From the NCBI RefSeq assembly GCF_023231945.1, contig NZ_JAJLJH010000008.1:62001-126000 (forward strand): a stretch of DNA of 64,000 bases, given 5' to 3'. Both the position numbers and the translations under genes were made by a program. Shown here piece after piece: positions 7,665 through 16,635 of this stretch. Numbering within the stretch: the first letter of the stretch is position 1; every line of letters starts with the position of its first letter. The stretch comes from Scleromatobacter humisilvae. GTDB lineage: Bacteria > Pseudomonadota > Gammaproteobacteria > Burkholderiales > Burkholderiaceae_C. The notes below the pieces were generated by a model. The model made no database searches. It saw only the letters and a program-made list of their open reading frames with translations, and was not told where the DNA came from.

Positions 7665-8774
7665 ATGACCGACACCCGCATCCCCATCTACCAGCCCGAC
7701 CTGAGCGGCAACGAGAAGGCCTACGTCAACGAGTGCCTGGACACCTCGTGGATCTCGTCGCGCGGCCGCTTCGTCAAGGAGTTCGAGGACAGGTTCGCCG
7801 GCTTCGTCGGCGCGACGCATTCGGCCTCGGTCTGCAACGGCACCGTGGCCATGCACCTGTGCCTGATGGCGCTGGGCATCGGGCCCGGCGACGAGGTGAT
7901 CGTGCCGACGCTGACCTACGTCGCGTCGGTCAACGCCATCGCCTACACGGGCGCCACGCCGGTCTTCGTCGACTCGACACGCTCGACCTGGCAGATCGAC
8001 CCCGACGACGTGCGGCGCCACGTCACGCCGCGCACCCGCGCCATCATGCCCGTGCACCTCTACGGCCAGGCCTGCGACATGGACGCGCTGCTGGCCATCG
8101 CCAACGAGCACCGCCTGTTCGTCGTCGAGGACTGCGCCGAGGCGATCGGCACGACCTACAAGGGCCGCCACGTCGGCACCTTCGGCGACATCGCCGGCTT
8201 CAGCTTCTTCGGCAACAAGACGGTCACGACCGGCGAAGGCGGCATGGTCGTGAGCAACGACAAGACGCTGATCGAGCGCGCGCGCCACCTCAAGGGACAG
8301 GGCCTGGCCGCGCATCGCGAGTACTGGCACGACGTGGTGGGCTACAACTACCGCATGACCAACATCGAGGCCGCCATCGGGCTGGCCCAGCTGGAGCGCG
8401 CGGACGAGTTCATCGCCGCCAAGCGCGCGCTCGCGGCGCAGTACGTCGACCAGCTCGCCGGGCTGCCCGTCGAGTTCCAGGGCGAGACCGCCGACACCGA
8501 GCACAGCTGGTGGATGTTCTCCATCCTCGTGGAGCGCCCCGACCAGCGCGACGCGCTGCGCGCCCACCTCACGCAGGCTGGCATCGAGACACGTCCGCTG
8601 TTCTATCCGGTGCACACGATGCCGATGTACGCGCACAACTACCGCAAGCACCGCGTGGCCGAGGAACTGGCCTGGCGCGGCATCAACCTTCCGAGCTGGC
8701 CGGGGCTCCAGCCCGAGCAGGTGCGCCGCATCACGTCGTCGATCGCCGCGTTCTACAAGACCGACGGCCGATGA
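7665..8774 (+). CDS. per: GDP-perosamine synthase (PLP aminotransferase)
   Basis: A DegT/DnrJ/EryC1/StrS aminotransferase that converts GDP-4-keto-6-deoxy-mannose to GDP-perosamine using PLP and glutamate. The PLP lysine is K185 in FFGNKTVTTGEGG, with D156 in VEDCAEA. The start WISSRGRFV, the stretch YNYRMTN and the ending RGINLPSWPGL follow the RfbE/Per pattern closely as I recall it. The chosen ATG (7665) has GGAAG upstream; an earlier ATG at 7644 lies inside the flippase gene. The partner gmd is at 20680-21630, across rhlE. Confidence 0.87.
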   Translation: MTDTRIPIYQPDLSGNEKAYVNECLDTSWISSRGRFVKEFEDRFAGFVGATHSASVCNGTVAMHLCLMALGIGPGDEVIVPTLTYVASVNAIAYTGATPVFVDSTRSTWQIDPDDVRRHVTPRTRAIMPVHLYGQACDMDALLAIANEHRLFVVEDCAEAIGTTYKGRHVGTFGDIAGFSFFGNKTVTTGEGGMVVSNDKTLIERARHLKGQGLAAHREYWHDVVGYNYRMTNIEAAIGLAQLERADEFIAAKRALAAQYVDQLAGLPVEFQGETADTEHSWWMFSILVERPDQRDALRAHLTQAGIETRPLFYPVHTMPMYAHNYRKHRVAEELAWRGINLPSWPGLQPEQVRRITSSIAAFYKTDGR

Positions 8775-9991
8775 GGAAGGTCGGGATCCTGGCGCAAGGC
8801 TTCGTCGACTGGGGCGGCGGCGTCGATTTCCTGCGCGGGATCAGCACCAGCCTGCACTTCGCCGACCCGCAGCTCGAACAGCACGTGCTGCTGCCGTTGC
8901 GCGGCCCGCGCGTGGTGCTGGAGGCCGTGCGGGAGCGCGTCAAGCGGCTCGTTGGCCGACCGACGCATGCCGCGCACCGACCCGGGCGGGCGCACGTGGA
9001 GCGCACGTTCGCCGAGACCGGCGCCCGCATTCACGCGATCGATCTGGGGCCGGCCGCGCTGGCCGGCGCGGTGCGGCGACTCGGCCTGGACGCCCTGCTG
9101 CCGGCGATCGCGCCGTTGCCGGACGACCTCGGCGCGCCCTGGGTCGGCTACCTGTTCGACTTCCAGCACAAGCACCTGCCGCACTTCTTCCCGGACGCCG
9201 AACGCGCCCATCGCGACGCGGCGTTCGCGCGCATGCTGGATGCGGCCGGGGCGCTGATCGTCAACGCGCAGGACGTCGCCAACGACGTCCGCCGCTTCTA
9301 CCCCGACGCCCGCGCGCGGCTGTTCGCGCTGCCGTTCAACGCGGCGCCCGGGGCCGACTGGTTCGACCAGGATCCCGCGACCGTCGCGCGGCGCCACGGC
9401 GTGCCGGGGCCCTACTTCATCGTCTGCAACCAGTTCTGGAAGCACAAGGATCACGAGACCGCGTTCAAGGCCTTCGCCGCGCTCGCCGCGCGCCATCCGG
9501 CGCTGTCGCTGGTGTGCACCGGCGCGACGAACGACTACCGCTATCCCGGCCACTTCGAGGAGTTGATGGCCTATGCGCGGCGCGAGGGGGTCGCCGACCG
9601 CATCCACGTCCTCGGCCTGATCTCCAAGCTCGACCAGGTCGCCCTGATCCGCGGCGCCATCGCGCTGCTGCAGCCGACGCTGTTCGAGGGCGGCCCGGGC
9701 GGCGGAGCCGTCTCCGACGCCGTCTCGGTCGGCACGCGCTCCATCGTCTCCGACATCGCCGTCAACCGCGAGCTGCGCGAACCGACGGTGAGCTGGTTCG
9801 AGGCGTCCAACCCCGAGGCCCTGGCCGCGCGCATGGACGAGGCGATCGCCACCGACGACGGCGCCCGCGCCGACCCGGCAGAACTGTTCCGACAGGGCGA
9901 GGCGCGCCGCGTCCAGTGCGGACGAAGGATGCTGGAGGCGATCGAGTTCGCGGCCAGCCTGCGCGCGTCGCGATCGAGGGGCCTGCCGTGA
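8771..9991 (+). CDS. glycosyltransferase family 4 (GT-B)
   Basis: This 406-residue GT-B protein has a C-terminal GT1/GT4 domain: a donor-binding region with YFIVCNQFWKHKDHETA and the late acidic stretch QPTLFEGGPGGG. The N-terminal half begins KVGILAQGFVDWGGGVDFL, a typical acceptor-domain glycine loop. It overlaps per by ATGA, so it should add a sugar to the perosamine-containing unit. Donor and linkage cannot be read from sequence. Confidence 0.82.
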   Translation: MRKVGILAQGFVDWGGGVDFLRGISTSLHFADPQLEQHVLLPLRGPRVVLEAVRERVKRLVGRPTHAAHRPGRAHVERTFAETGARIHAIDLGPAALAGAVRRLGLDALLPAIAPLPDDLGAPWVGYLFDFQHKHLPHFFPDAERAHRDAAFARMLDAAGALIVNAQDVANDVRRFYPDARARLFALPFNAAPGADWFDQDPATVARRHGVPGPYFIVCNQFWKHKDHETAFKAFAALAARHPALSLVCTGATNDYRYPGHFEELMAYARREGVADRIHVLGLISKLDQVALIRGAIALLQPTLFEGGPGGGAVSDAVSVGTRSIVSDIAVNRELREPTVSWFEASNPEALAARMDEAIATDDGARADPAELFRQGEARRVQCGRRMLEAIEFAASLRASRSRGLP

Positions 9992-10749
9992 CCCGCAGCG
10001 AGATCCCGACGACACGGACGGGCGGATGGCGCCACGCGCCGGACGCGGGCCGCCAAGCCGTCGACGACCCCGCGCATCCGCTGGTCACGGTGCTCACGGT
10101 CGTGCGCAACGGCGCGGCGACCCTGGAAGCCTGCCTGCGCAGCGTCATGGCGCAGACCTGGCCGAACGTCGAGCACGTGATCGTCGACGGCGGATCGACC
10201 GATGGCACGGTCGCCGTCCTCGAACGCTTCGACCGTGACATCGCCTGCTGGATCAGCGAGCCCGACGGCGGCATCTACGACGCCCTCAACAAGGGCCTGC
10301 GGCTGGCTCGCGGCGCGTCGTACGTGGTGCTGGGCTGCGACGACTGCCTGCTGCCGGGCGGCGTCGAGGCGCTGGCGCGGCAGGCCGACGGCGTGGACGT
10401 CGTGTTCGGCCGCGTCCGCTTCGACTCGCCGCGGCACGGCGAGATGCTCATTCGCAATCATTCAGCGGGCACCCTGATCCGGCTGGACGCGCACCGCCGG
10501 CTGGGCTGGTACGACGCCAGCTACCGCATCGCCGCCGACACCAAGTTCCTGATGGCGGCCCGGCGCGCGGGCGTCACGCGCGAGATCGACGACGTCGTCG
10601 GCGTGTTCACCGTCGGCGGCGCCTCCGGCGACTACCGCGCCAACGTCCTCGAACACGCGCGGGCGATGCGCGAGTCGGGCGCCTGGAGCGCGTGGCGCAG
10701 CGTGCTCTGGCGCGCGCCGCGGCTGGTGCTCGCGGCCTTGCGCGGGTAG
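9988..10749 (+). CDS. glycosyltransferase family 2
   Basis: A GT-A enzyme of 253 residues with PLVTVLTVVRNGAATLEACLRS, then the nucleotide-binding IVDGGSTDGT and ISEPDGGIYDALNKG. These features match the WcaA/WcaE-like subgroup of GT2. The start is GTG at 9988, overlapping the previous stop, with GAGGGG upstream. It lacks membrane helices and should act at the cytoplasmic face. Confidence 0.84.
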   Translation: MTRSEIPTTRTGGWRHAPDAGRQAVDDPAHPLVTVLTVVRNGAATLEACLRSVMAQTWPNVEHVIVDGGSTDGTVAVLERFDRDIACWISEPDGGIYDALNKGLRLARGASYVVLGCDDCLLPGGVEALARQADGVDVVFGRVRFDSPRHGEMLIRNHSAGTLIRLDAHRRLGWYDASYRIAADTKFLMAARRAGVTREIDDVVGVFTVGGASGDYRANVLEHARAMRESGAWSAWRSVLWRAPRLVLAALRG

Positions 10750-10756
10750 CCGGAAC

Positions 10757-11575
10757 ATGTCGGCCACCAGCAACATCGCCGACGTCGCGGTCGTCATCCC
10801 GGTCTTCAACTCGGGGGCGGACGCCCTCGGCGCGATCCGCTCGGTGCAGGCCCAGACGGTGCCGGTGCGCGAGATCGTGGTCGTCGACGACGGCTCGACC
10901 GACGGCAGCGCCGCGGCCATCGCCGCGGCCGTCGAGGACGGCAACCCGCCGGTGCGCATCGTCCGCATCCCCAACGGCGGCGCGGCGAGCGCCAGGAACG
11001 CGGGAATCCGGCAGACGAGCACGCAGTATCTCGCCTTCCTCGATTCCGACGACCGCTGGCTGCCGGACAAGCTCGCCAGGCAGCTGTCCATTCTCGACAC
11101 CCGGCCCGAGGTCGGCCTGGTCGGAACCCGGACGACGATGAAATCGACGCTGGTCGATCGCAGAATCGACGCGCTGGGCCCGGAAATGCGGATCACCGCC
11201 CGGGCGCAGCTTTTCAAGAATTTCTTCCAGACGTCCACGGTACTCGTGCGGCGCAGCGTGCTGGATGCGGTCGGACTGTTTCCCGCCGGCCAGAGATATG
11301 CGGAGGAAGGTGATCTTTTCCTGCGGATCGCCGCCCATTCGCCGTGCATCCTGCTCAACGAGGCGTTAGTGGACTACGCTGGCGGCAAGGGCGGCTTCGG
11401 CGTCGCCGGTTTGAGTTCCAATATATGGCGGATGGAGCGCGGCGAGCTCGCCAATATCCACCGCGCCTGGCGCCGCGCCGATTGCACGCTGCCCGTGTAT
11501 CTGCTCGCCACCGTTTTTTCCCTCCTCAAGTTCATGCGGCGTGTCCTGCTTCGCCACTTGCCCGCGAATGCCTGA
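10757..11575 (+). CDS. glycosyltransferase family 2
   Basis: A 272-residue GT-A enzyme with VAVVIPVFNSGADAL at the N-terminus, VVDDGSTDGS for nucleotide binding and LDSDDRWLP as the metal/donor DxD region. It follows the previous GT2 after 7 bases. The last third of the gene and the next 48 bases are clearly more AT-rich than the neighbours, which may mark an old recombination point. Confidence 0.85.
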   Translation: MSATSNIADVAVVIPVFNSGADALGAIRSVQAQTVPVREIVVVDDGSTDGSAAAIAAAVEDGNPPVRIVRIPNGGAASARNAGIRQTSTQYLAFLDSDDRWLPDKLARQLSILDTRPEVGLVGTRTTMKSTLVDRRIDALGPEMRITARAQLFKNFFQTSTVLVRRSVLDAVGLFPAGQRYAEEGDLFLRIAAHSPCILLNEALVDYAGGKGGFGVAGLSSNIWRMERGELANIHRAWRRADCTLPVYLLATVFSLLKFMRRVLLRHLPANA

Positions 11576-11623
11576 TCAAATGCTCGAATTGCGACGGATT
11601 TCTTCTCACAGGACCACCTTCCC

Positions 11624-12742
11624 TTGAAAATCGTCATTACCGGCGGACTGGGCTTCATCGGCCAACATCTCGCGACCCGGCTGATCGCGGCGGGTCATGA
11701 CGTCCTGCTCGTCGATTCCCTGATCGCGCAGATCCATGGCGACATCCCTTCGGTGTCCGTGCCAGAGGGCGCGCGCGTCGTGCGCCTCGACACCAGCCTG
11801 CTGCCCGAGCACCCCGAGCTGATCGACGGCAGCGACGCCGTCTTCCACCTCGCCGCCGAGACGGGCACGGCCCAGTCCATGTACCGCATCGCCCACTACA
11901 CCGGCGTGAACTGCGGCGGCACGGCCGCCCTGCTGGAGGCGATCGCGAAGTGTTCGAAGCGCCCGCGCCACGTGGTGCTGGCGTCCAGCCGCAGCGTCTA
12001 CGGCGAGGGCGCCTACGTGCGCCCCGACGCGCCGACGCAGCTGCTGCAGCCCGCGGCGCGCGCGCCCGAGGCGCTGGCGGCGGGTGACTGGGAACCGCGC
12101 GACGCCAGCGGCGTGGCGCTCGTCGCCGTGCCGACGCCCGAATCCCTGCCGTTCGCCCCCGGCTCGATCTACGCGGCGACCAAGGCCGCGCAGGAACTGC
12201 TGATCAACTCCACCGCCACGGCACTCGGCTTCCGGTCGACCGTCTTCCGCTTCCAGAACGTCTACGGCGAAGGCCAGTCGTTGCAGAATCCCTACACCGG
12301 GATCATCACGATCTTCTTCAACCGCGCCCGCCAGGGCCTGGACATCCCGCTGTACGAGGACGGCCTGGAGTCGCGCGACTTCGTGCACGTCTCCGACATC
12401 GCCGCCGCGCTGCATGCCTCGCTGTCGACGGACCTGCCGCCCGGCGCCGTCATCAACCTCGGCGCGGGCCAGCCGACGTCGGTGCGCACGTTGGCGTCCA
12501 GTCTCCTGCAGGCAGCGGGCATCGACGTGCCGGTGCGCGTCACCGGCCAGTTCCGCGTCGGCGACATCCGCCACTGCCACGCCGACCTGGGCCTGGCCCG
12601 GCGCCTGATGGGCTTCGAGCCCCAGGTCACGCTGGACGAGGGCCTGCGCCGCTTCTGCGCCTGGGGCGTGGGCCAGCCGGTGCACGAGGATCGATCGGCC
12701 GCGGCGACCGCCGAGCTTCGCAGCAAGGGCCTGACGAAGTGA
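11624..12742 (+). CDS. NAD-dependent NDP-sugar epimerase, similar to dTDP-rhamnose 4-epimerase
   Basis: An extended short-chain dehydrogenase of 372 residues starting with TTG. It has the Rossmann GGLGFIG loop, SSRSVYGEG and the catalytic pair in YAATKAA. The stretch QNVYGEGQSLQNPYTGI and EDGLESRDFVHVSD resemble WbiB-type dTDP-L-rhamnose 4-epimerases from memory. The substrate remains uncertain because no rml genes are in the window. GTGA overlap links it to the next gene. Confidence 0.8.
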   Translation: MKIVITGGLGFIGQHLATRLIAAGHDVLLVDSLIAQIHGDIPSVSVPEGARVVRLDTSLLPEHPELIDGSDAVFHLAAETGTAQSMYRIAHYTGVNCGGTAALLEAIAKCSKRPRHVVLASSRSVYGEGAYVRPDAPTQLLQPAARAPEALAAGDWEPRDASGVALVAVPTPESLPFAPGSIYAATKAAQELLINSTATALGFRSTVFRFQNVYGEGQSLQNPYTGIITIFFNRARQGLDIPLYEDGLESRDFVHVSDIAAALHASLSTDLPPGAVINLGAGQPTSVRTLASSLLQAAGIDVPVRVTGQFRVGDIRHCHADLGLARRLMGFEPQVTLDEGLRRFCAWGVGQPVHEDRSAAATAELRSKGLTK

Positions 12743-13293
12743 CCTTCGCGCTCAGGCAGACCCTCGACGCCGACTGGGCGCGGCTCGCGCAACTGAGCGG
12801 CCAGCCGCAGGCCGGGCGGCGCTGGGTCCACCACTTCTCGCCGCGCTTCGCGCCCGTCAGCCTGATTCGTCACGCCCACGCGCTGCACTGCGCCGGCTGG
12901 GGCCGCCTGGCCAAGCTGGTGCAACTGGCCAACTTCGTCGTCTTCGGCCTCGAGGTGCCGGCGGCACTGGCCATCGGGCCCGGGCTGGTGATCGCGCACA
13001 CGCAGGGCACCGTGCTCGGCGCGGCGGCCATCGGCAGCGACGTCACGATCTTCCACCAGGTCACGCTCGGCGCGGCCGCGATCGACGTCGCCTTCACGCC
13101 GGCGTTGCGGCCGTCGGTCGAGGACGGCGTGACGCTCAGCGTCGGCGCCAAGGTGCTCGGCGGCGTGCGGCTCGGGCGGGGCTGCGTCGTCGGCGCGAAC
13201 GCGGTCGTGCTCGCCGACGTGCCCGCCGGCAGCCTGGCCGTGGGCGTCCCGGCGCGGATCGTCGCGCGGGACGAGCCCGCGCAAGCGGCATGA
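12739..13293 (+). CDS. serine-O-acetyltransferase-like hexapeptide acetyltransferase
   Basis: A 184-residue left-handed beta-helix acyltransferase. Repeats run from about residue 75 (GPGLVIAHTQGTVLGAAAIG) to the end (GSLAVGVPARIVA), with the HQVTLG segment typical of CysE-like enzymes. In glycan loci such proteins usually O- or N-acetylate sugars rather than serine. The start is GTG in a GTGA overlap, and its own stop overlaps the next ATG. Confidence 0.75.
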   Translation: MTFALRQTLDADWARLAQLSGQPQAGRRWVHHFSPRFAPVSLIRHAHALHCAGWGRLAKLVQLANFVVFGLEVPAALAIGPGLVIAHTQGTVLGAAAIGSDVTIFHQVTLGAAAIDVAFTPALRPSVEDGVTLSVGAKVLGGVRLGRGCVVGANAVVLADVPAGSLAVGVPARIVARDEPAQAA

Positions 13294-14279
13294 CCATGTC
13301 GCCCCGCAACGGCCGCGCGCTGCTGATCGCCCCGCGCTTCTTCGGCTACGAACGCGACATCCGCGAGCAGCTCGAACGCGACGGCTGGCAGGTCGACATG
13401 CTGCCGGATCGCCCGTTCGACACCGCCGCGCTCAAGGCCTTCACGCGCGTCCTGCCGACCTTCACCGCGCCCGCCGCGAACCGCTTCTATGCGAAATCGC
13501 TGGAGAAGCTGGCGCCGGCGCGCTACGACCTGATCCTGGTCATCCAGGGCGAATGCATCTTCGAGCCGACGCTGCGCATGCTGCGCGCCGAGTTCCCGGC
13601 GGCGCGGCTGGTCTTCTACACCTGGGACTCCGTCTCCAACAAGCCGCGCTCGAAGAAGCAGCTGCCGCTGTACGACGAGTGCTTCAGCTTCGACGAGCTG
13701 GACGCCGCCAGCTGCAACATCCATTTCCGGCCGCTGTTCTTCACGCCCGGCTTCGAGCGCACGGCGCCGCCGTCGTTCGACTACGACGTCAGCTTCGTGG
13801 GCACCATCCATTCGGATCGCTACCGCATCGTGCGGCGCATCTCGAAGCAGCTCGCGGATCCGTCGCGCGCGTTCTGGTACCTGTACCTGCAGGCGCCCTG
13901 GATGTACAGCGCGCGCCGGTATTTCACCAACACCGTCGACGGCGCGCCGCGTTCCGAGTTCCGCTTCGAGCCGCTGGCGCGCTCCGCGGTGCAGGACATC
14001 TTCCTGCGCTCGCGCGCGACGCTCGACATCGAGCATCCCGACCAGCGCGGCCTGACGATGCGCACGATCGAGGCGCTCGGCAGCCAGACCAAGCTCATCA
14101 CCACCAACGCCACCGTCAGCGCCTACGACTTCTACGACCGCCACAACATCGCGATCGTCGACCGCCGCAAGCCGCGGCTGCCGACGGGCTTCCTGACGAC
14201 GCCTTTCCGCCCCGTGCCCGAGGCCATCCACCAGCGCTATCGGCTGGAGACCTGGGTGCGCGAGGTGTGCGGCTCGTGA
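13290..14279 (+). CDS. CgeB-like putative glycosyltransferase
   Basis: This 329-residue protein resembles spore-coat CgeB/Glyco_trans_1_2 proteins. It has LLIAPRFFGYERDIREQL at the start, the phrase VFYTWDSVSNKPR near residue 110, SFVGTIHSDR near 170 and HPDQRGLTMRTIEALG near 250, which mirrors GT-B donor-site residues. No classical DxD is expected. Function as a glycosyltransferase is likely but unproven. A second possible ATG lies 6 bases downstream of the chosen start. Confidence 0.68.
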   Translation: MTMSPRNGRALLIAPRFFGYERDIREQLERDGWQVDMLPDRPFDTAALKAFTRVLPTFTAPAANRFYAKSLEKLAPARYDLILVIQGECIFEPTLRMLRAEFPAARLVFYTWDSVSNKPRSKKQLPLYDECFSFDELDAASCNIHFRPLFFTPGFERTAPPSFDYDVSFVGTIHSDRYRIVRRISKQLADPSRAFWYLYLQAPWMYSARRYFTNTVDGAPRSEFRFEPLARSAVQDIFLRSRATLDIEHPDQRGLTMRTIEALGSQTKLITTNATVSAYDFYDRHNIAIVDRRKPRLPTGFLTTPFRPVPEAIHQRYRLETWVREVCGS

Positions 14280-14299
14280 GGGATTCCCACGGCCCGATA

Positions 14300-15328
14300 A
14301 TGACCCGCATGGCCGACATCGCCGAGATCGCCGACATCGCGGGCCACGTCCCGAGCCGCATCCTCGGCAACGAGGAGCTGGCGGCGCTCTATCCGGCCTG
14401 GCCGGCCGACAAGATCCTCGACAAGACCGGCATCCGCACGCGCCACATCGCCGCCGACGACGAGACGGCCGGCGACCTCGCGCTGGCCGCGGCGCGCCAG
14501 CTGTTCGCCCAGGGCAAGGTGCGCGCGGAGGACGTCGACTTCATCATCCTGTGCACGCAGGCGCCCGACTACATCCTGCCCACCACCGCCTGCGTCCTGC
14601 AGCACGCGCTGGGCATCTCGACGCGCGCCGGCGCGCTTGACGTCAACCTCGGCTGCTCGGGCTTCGTCTACGGGCTGTCGCTGGCCAACGGCCTGATCGA
14701 GACGGGCGCCGCGAAGTGCGTGCTGCTGCTGACGGCCGACACGTACTCGAAATACATCCATCCGCTGGACAAGAGCGTTCGCACGCTGTTCGGCGACGGC
14801 GCCGCCGCCACGGCGGTCGTTCGCGCGGAGCGCCCGGCGCCCGCGATCGGCCCGTTCGTCTTCGGCACCGACGGCAGCGGCGCGCAGCACCTGATCGTGC
14901 CCGCCGGCGGCTTCCGGCGGCCGCGCGACGCGCAGACCGGCGCCGAGGAGCGCGACGCCTCCGACAACGTCCGCTCCGCCGAGCACCTGTACATGAACGG
15001 CGCGGAGGTCATGACCTTCACGCTGCGCGAGGTGCCGCGCACCGCGAAGGCGCTGCTGGAAAAGGCCGCGCTCGCCGCGGACAGCATCGACTACTTCGTG
15101 CTGCACCAGGCCAACCGCTTCATGCTGGAAGCGCTGCGAAAAAAATTGAACGTTTCCGCCGAACGTGTTCCGATCTGCATGGAAGACGTCGGCAACACCG
15201 TCTCGTCGACCATCCCGCTGGCCCTCGTCGCCATGCGCCGCGACGGACTGCTCGATTCGCCGAAGCGCCTGATGCTGATCGGCTTCGGCGTCGGCCTGTC
15301 GTGGGCCGCCTGTATCCTGACCATCTAG
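14300..15328 (+). CDS. ketoacyl-ACP synthase III homolog (first, glycan-linked)
   Basis: A 342-residue thiolase-fold condensing enzyme with an intact triad: Cys119 (NLGCSG), His269 (LHQAN) and Asn299 (VGNTVSS). It should join an acyl-CoA or acyl-ACP starter to malonyl-ACP. It is distinct from the housekeeping FabH at 11-1024 and lies in a glycan operon with its own ACP and ketoreductase. The N-terminus has a short in-frame repeat of GCCGA(C/G)ATC units. ATG 14300 was chosen; ATG 14309 is equally possible. Confidence 0.88.
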   Translation: MTRMADIAEIADIAGHVPSRILGNEELAALYPAWPADKILDKTGIRTRHIAADDETAGDLALAAARQLFAQGKVRAEDVDFIILCTQAPDYILPTTACVLQHALGISTRAGALDVNLGCSGFVYGLSLANGLIETGAAKCVLLLTADTYSKYIHPLDKSVRTLFGDGAAATAVVRAERPAPAIGPFVFGTDGSGAQHLIVPAGGFRRPRDAQTGAEERDASDNVRSAEHLYMNGAEVMTFTLREVPRTAKALLEKAALAADSIDYFVLHQANRFMLEALRKKLNVSAERVPICMEDVGNTVSSTIPLALVAMRRDGLLDSPKRLMLIGFGVGLSWAACILTI

Positions 15329-15341
15329 ACCCAACTCACCT

Positions 15342-15578
15342 ATGACCACGTTCTACGAGGGCCTCGCGGAAATCCTGGAAGTCGACACCGACGCGGTGAC
15401 GCCGGAGCTCCCGCTCGCCAGCGCCAACGCCGACTGGGATTCGCTGGCCGTGGTGTCCACCATCGCGCTGATCGACGACTGCTACAACGTGATGGTCGAC
15501 GGCAAGGCGCTGGTGGCCTGCGGGACGGTCGCCGACATCGAGGCCCTGATCGATGCAGCCCGCCAGCGCAACGCCTGA
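15342..15578 (+). CDS. acyl carrier protein
   Basis: This 78-residue acidic ACP carries the phosphopantetheine attachment site DSL at Ser34 (DWDSLAVVS). It is not the AcpP of general fatty acid synthesis, which is normally next to fabG/fabF. It lies 13 bases after the first KASIII and its last 26 bases overlap the second KASIII gene, so the three are made together. It probably holds the growing or hydroxylated acyl group for transfer to an amino sugar. Confidence 0.88.
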   Translation: MTTFYEGLAEILEVDTDAVTPELPLASANADWDSLAVVSTIALIDDCYNVMVDGKALVACGTVADIEALIDAARQRNA

Positions 15579-16635
15579 GCCCGCGCCGGCCGTCGGCCGC
15601 GAGGCGACGACCACGGGCGGACGCATCGCCGGCGTCGTCACGTGCGTGCCCGCGGACGTGCGGCGCAACGCCGACTTCTTCGCCACCTTCGGCGAGGACT
15701 CGGTGGCCGACGTCGTCAAGATGATCGGCGTGCAGAGCCGCCGCCAGGCCGCGGCCGACGTCACCACGCGCGACCTGTGCCGCCTCGCGGCGCAACGCCT
15801 GCTGGCCGGCCTCGAGTGGGCGCCCGAGAGCATCGACGCGCTGATCTTCGTGTCGCAGACGCCCGACTTCCGCCTCCCCGCCACGGCTTGCGCGCTGCAG
15901 GCCGATCTCGGCATCGGCACGTCCTGCATCGCGTTCGACGTCAACCTCGGCTGCTCGGCCTATCCGTACGCGTTGTGGCTGGGCATGAGCATGCTGCAGA
16001 CCGGCGCGGCCCGCCGCGTGCTGCTGGCCGTCGGCGACACCGTCAGCAAGATCGTCGACCCCAACGACCGCGCCACGGCGCTGCTGTTCGGCGACGCCGG
16101 CACGGCCACGGCGCTCGAGCTCGACGCCGAGGCCCGCCCCGCGCACTTCGTGCTGGGCAGCGACGGCAAGGGCGCGACCAACCTCATCGTGCCGACGGGC
16201 GGCTTCCGCGACCACGGCGCGAGCGGCGACCCGCGCCTGGACGGCCGCTCGACCGACTCGCTCTACATGGACGGCGGCGAGATCTTCAACTTCACGCTGC
16301 GCGCCGTGCCGCCGCTGGTCGCGCGCACGAAGGCGCTCGGCGAGGCCGACGGCAAGGCGCACGACTTCTTCCTGTTCCACCAGGCCAACCAGTTCATGCT
16401 CAAGCACCTGGTCAAGAAGGCGAAGCTGCCGCCCGAGCAGGCGCCGCTGAACATCGAGGAATTCGGCAACACGAGTTCGGCGTCGATCCCGCTGCTGATG
16501 ACCACGCGCTTGCGCGACGCCCTCGCGTCGTCGCGCCAGCGCCTGGGCCTGTTCGGCTTCGGCGTCGGCTATTCGTGGGCCTCGGCGTCGCTCGACGTCG
16601 GCCCGCTGCGCGTCGTGGAGAACATCGAGGCATGA
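15553..16635 (+). CDS. ketoacyl-ACP synthase III homolog (second)
   Basis: A 360-residue KASIII-like protein with Cys134 (NLGCSA), His276 (FHQAN) and Asn306 (FGNTSSA), so it is predicted to be active. It differs clearly from its neighbour, with an N-terminal extension of about 20 residues and another acyl-pocket sequence. It may use a different starter, run a second elongation, or act as an acyltransferase as some KASIII relatives (CerJ type) do. The start overlaps the ACP gene by 26 bases. Confidence 0.86.
   Translation: MQPASATPEPAPAVGREATTTGGRIAGVVTCVPADVRRNADFFATFGEDSVADVVKMIGVQSRRQAAADVTTRDLCRLAAQRLLAGLEWAPESIDALIFVSQTPDFRLPATACALQADLGIGTSCIAFDVNLGCSAYPYALWLGMSMLQTGAARRVLLAVGDTVSKIVDPNDRATALLFGDAGTATALELDAEARPAHFVLGSDGKGATNLIVPTGGFRDHGASGDPRLDGRSTDSLYMDGGEIFNFTLRAVPPLVARTKALGEADGKAHDFFLFHQANQFMLKHLVKKAKLPPEQAPLNIEEFGNTSSASIPLLMTTRLRDALASSRQRLGLFGFGVGYSWASASLDVGPLRVVENIEA

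Noticed and set aside
15138-15145. A7 tract in the first glycan KASIII as a programmed frameshift site
   Set aside because: The zero frame gives the normal RKKLNVSAERV segment of this family up to the correct C-terminus. The shifted frame has no family similarity.
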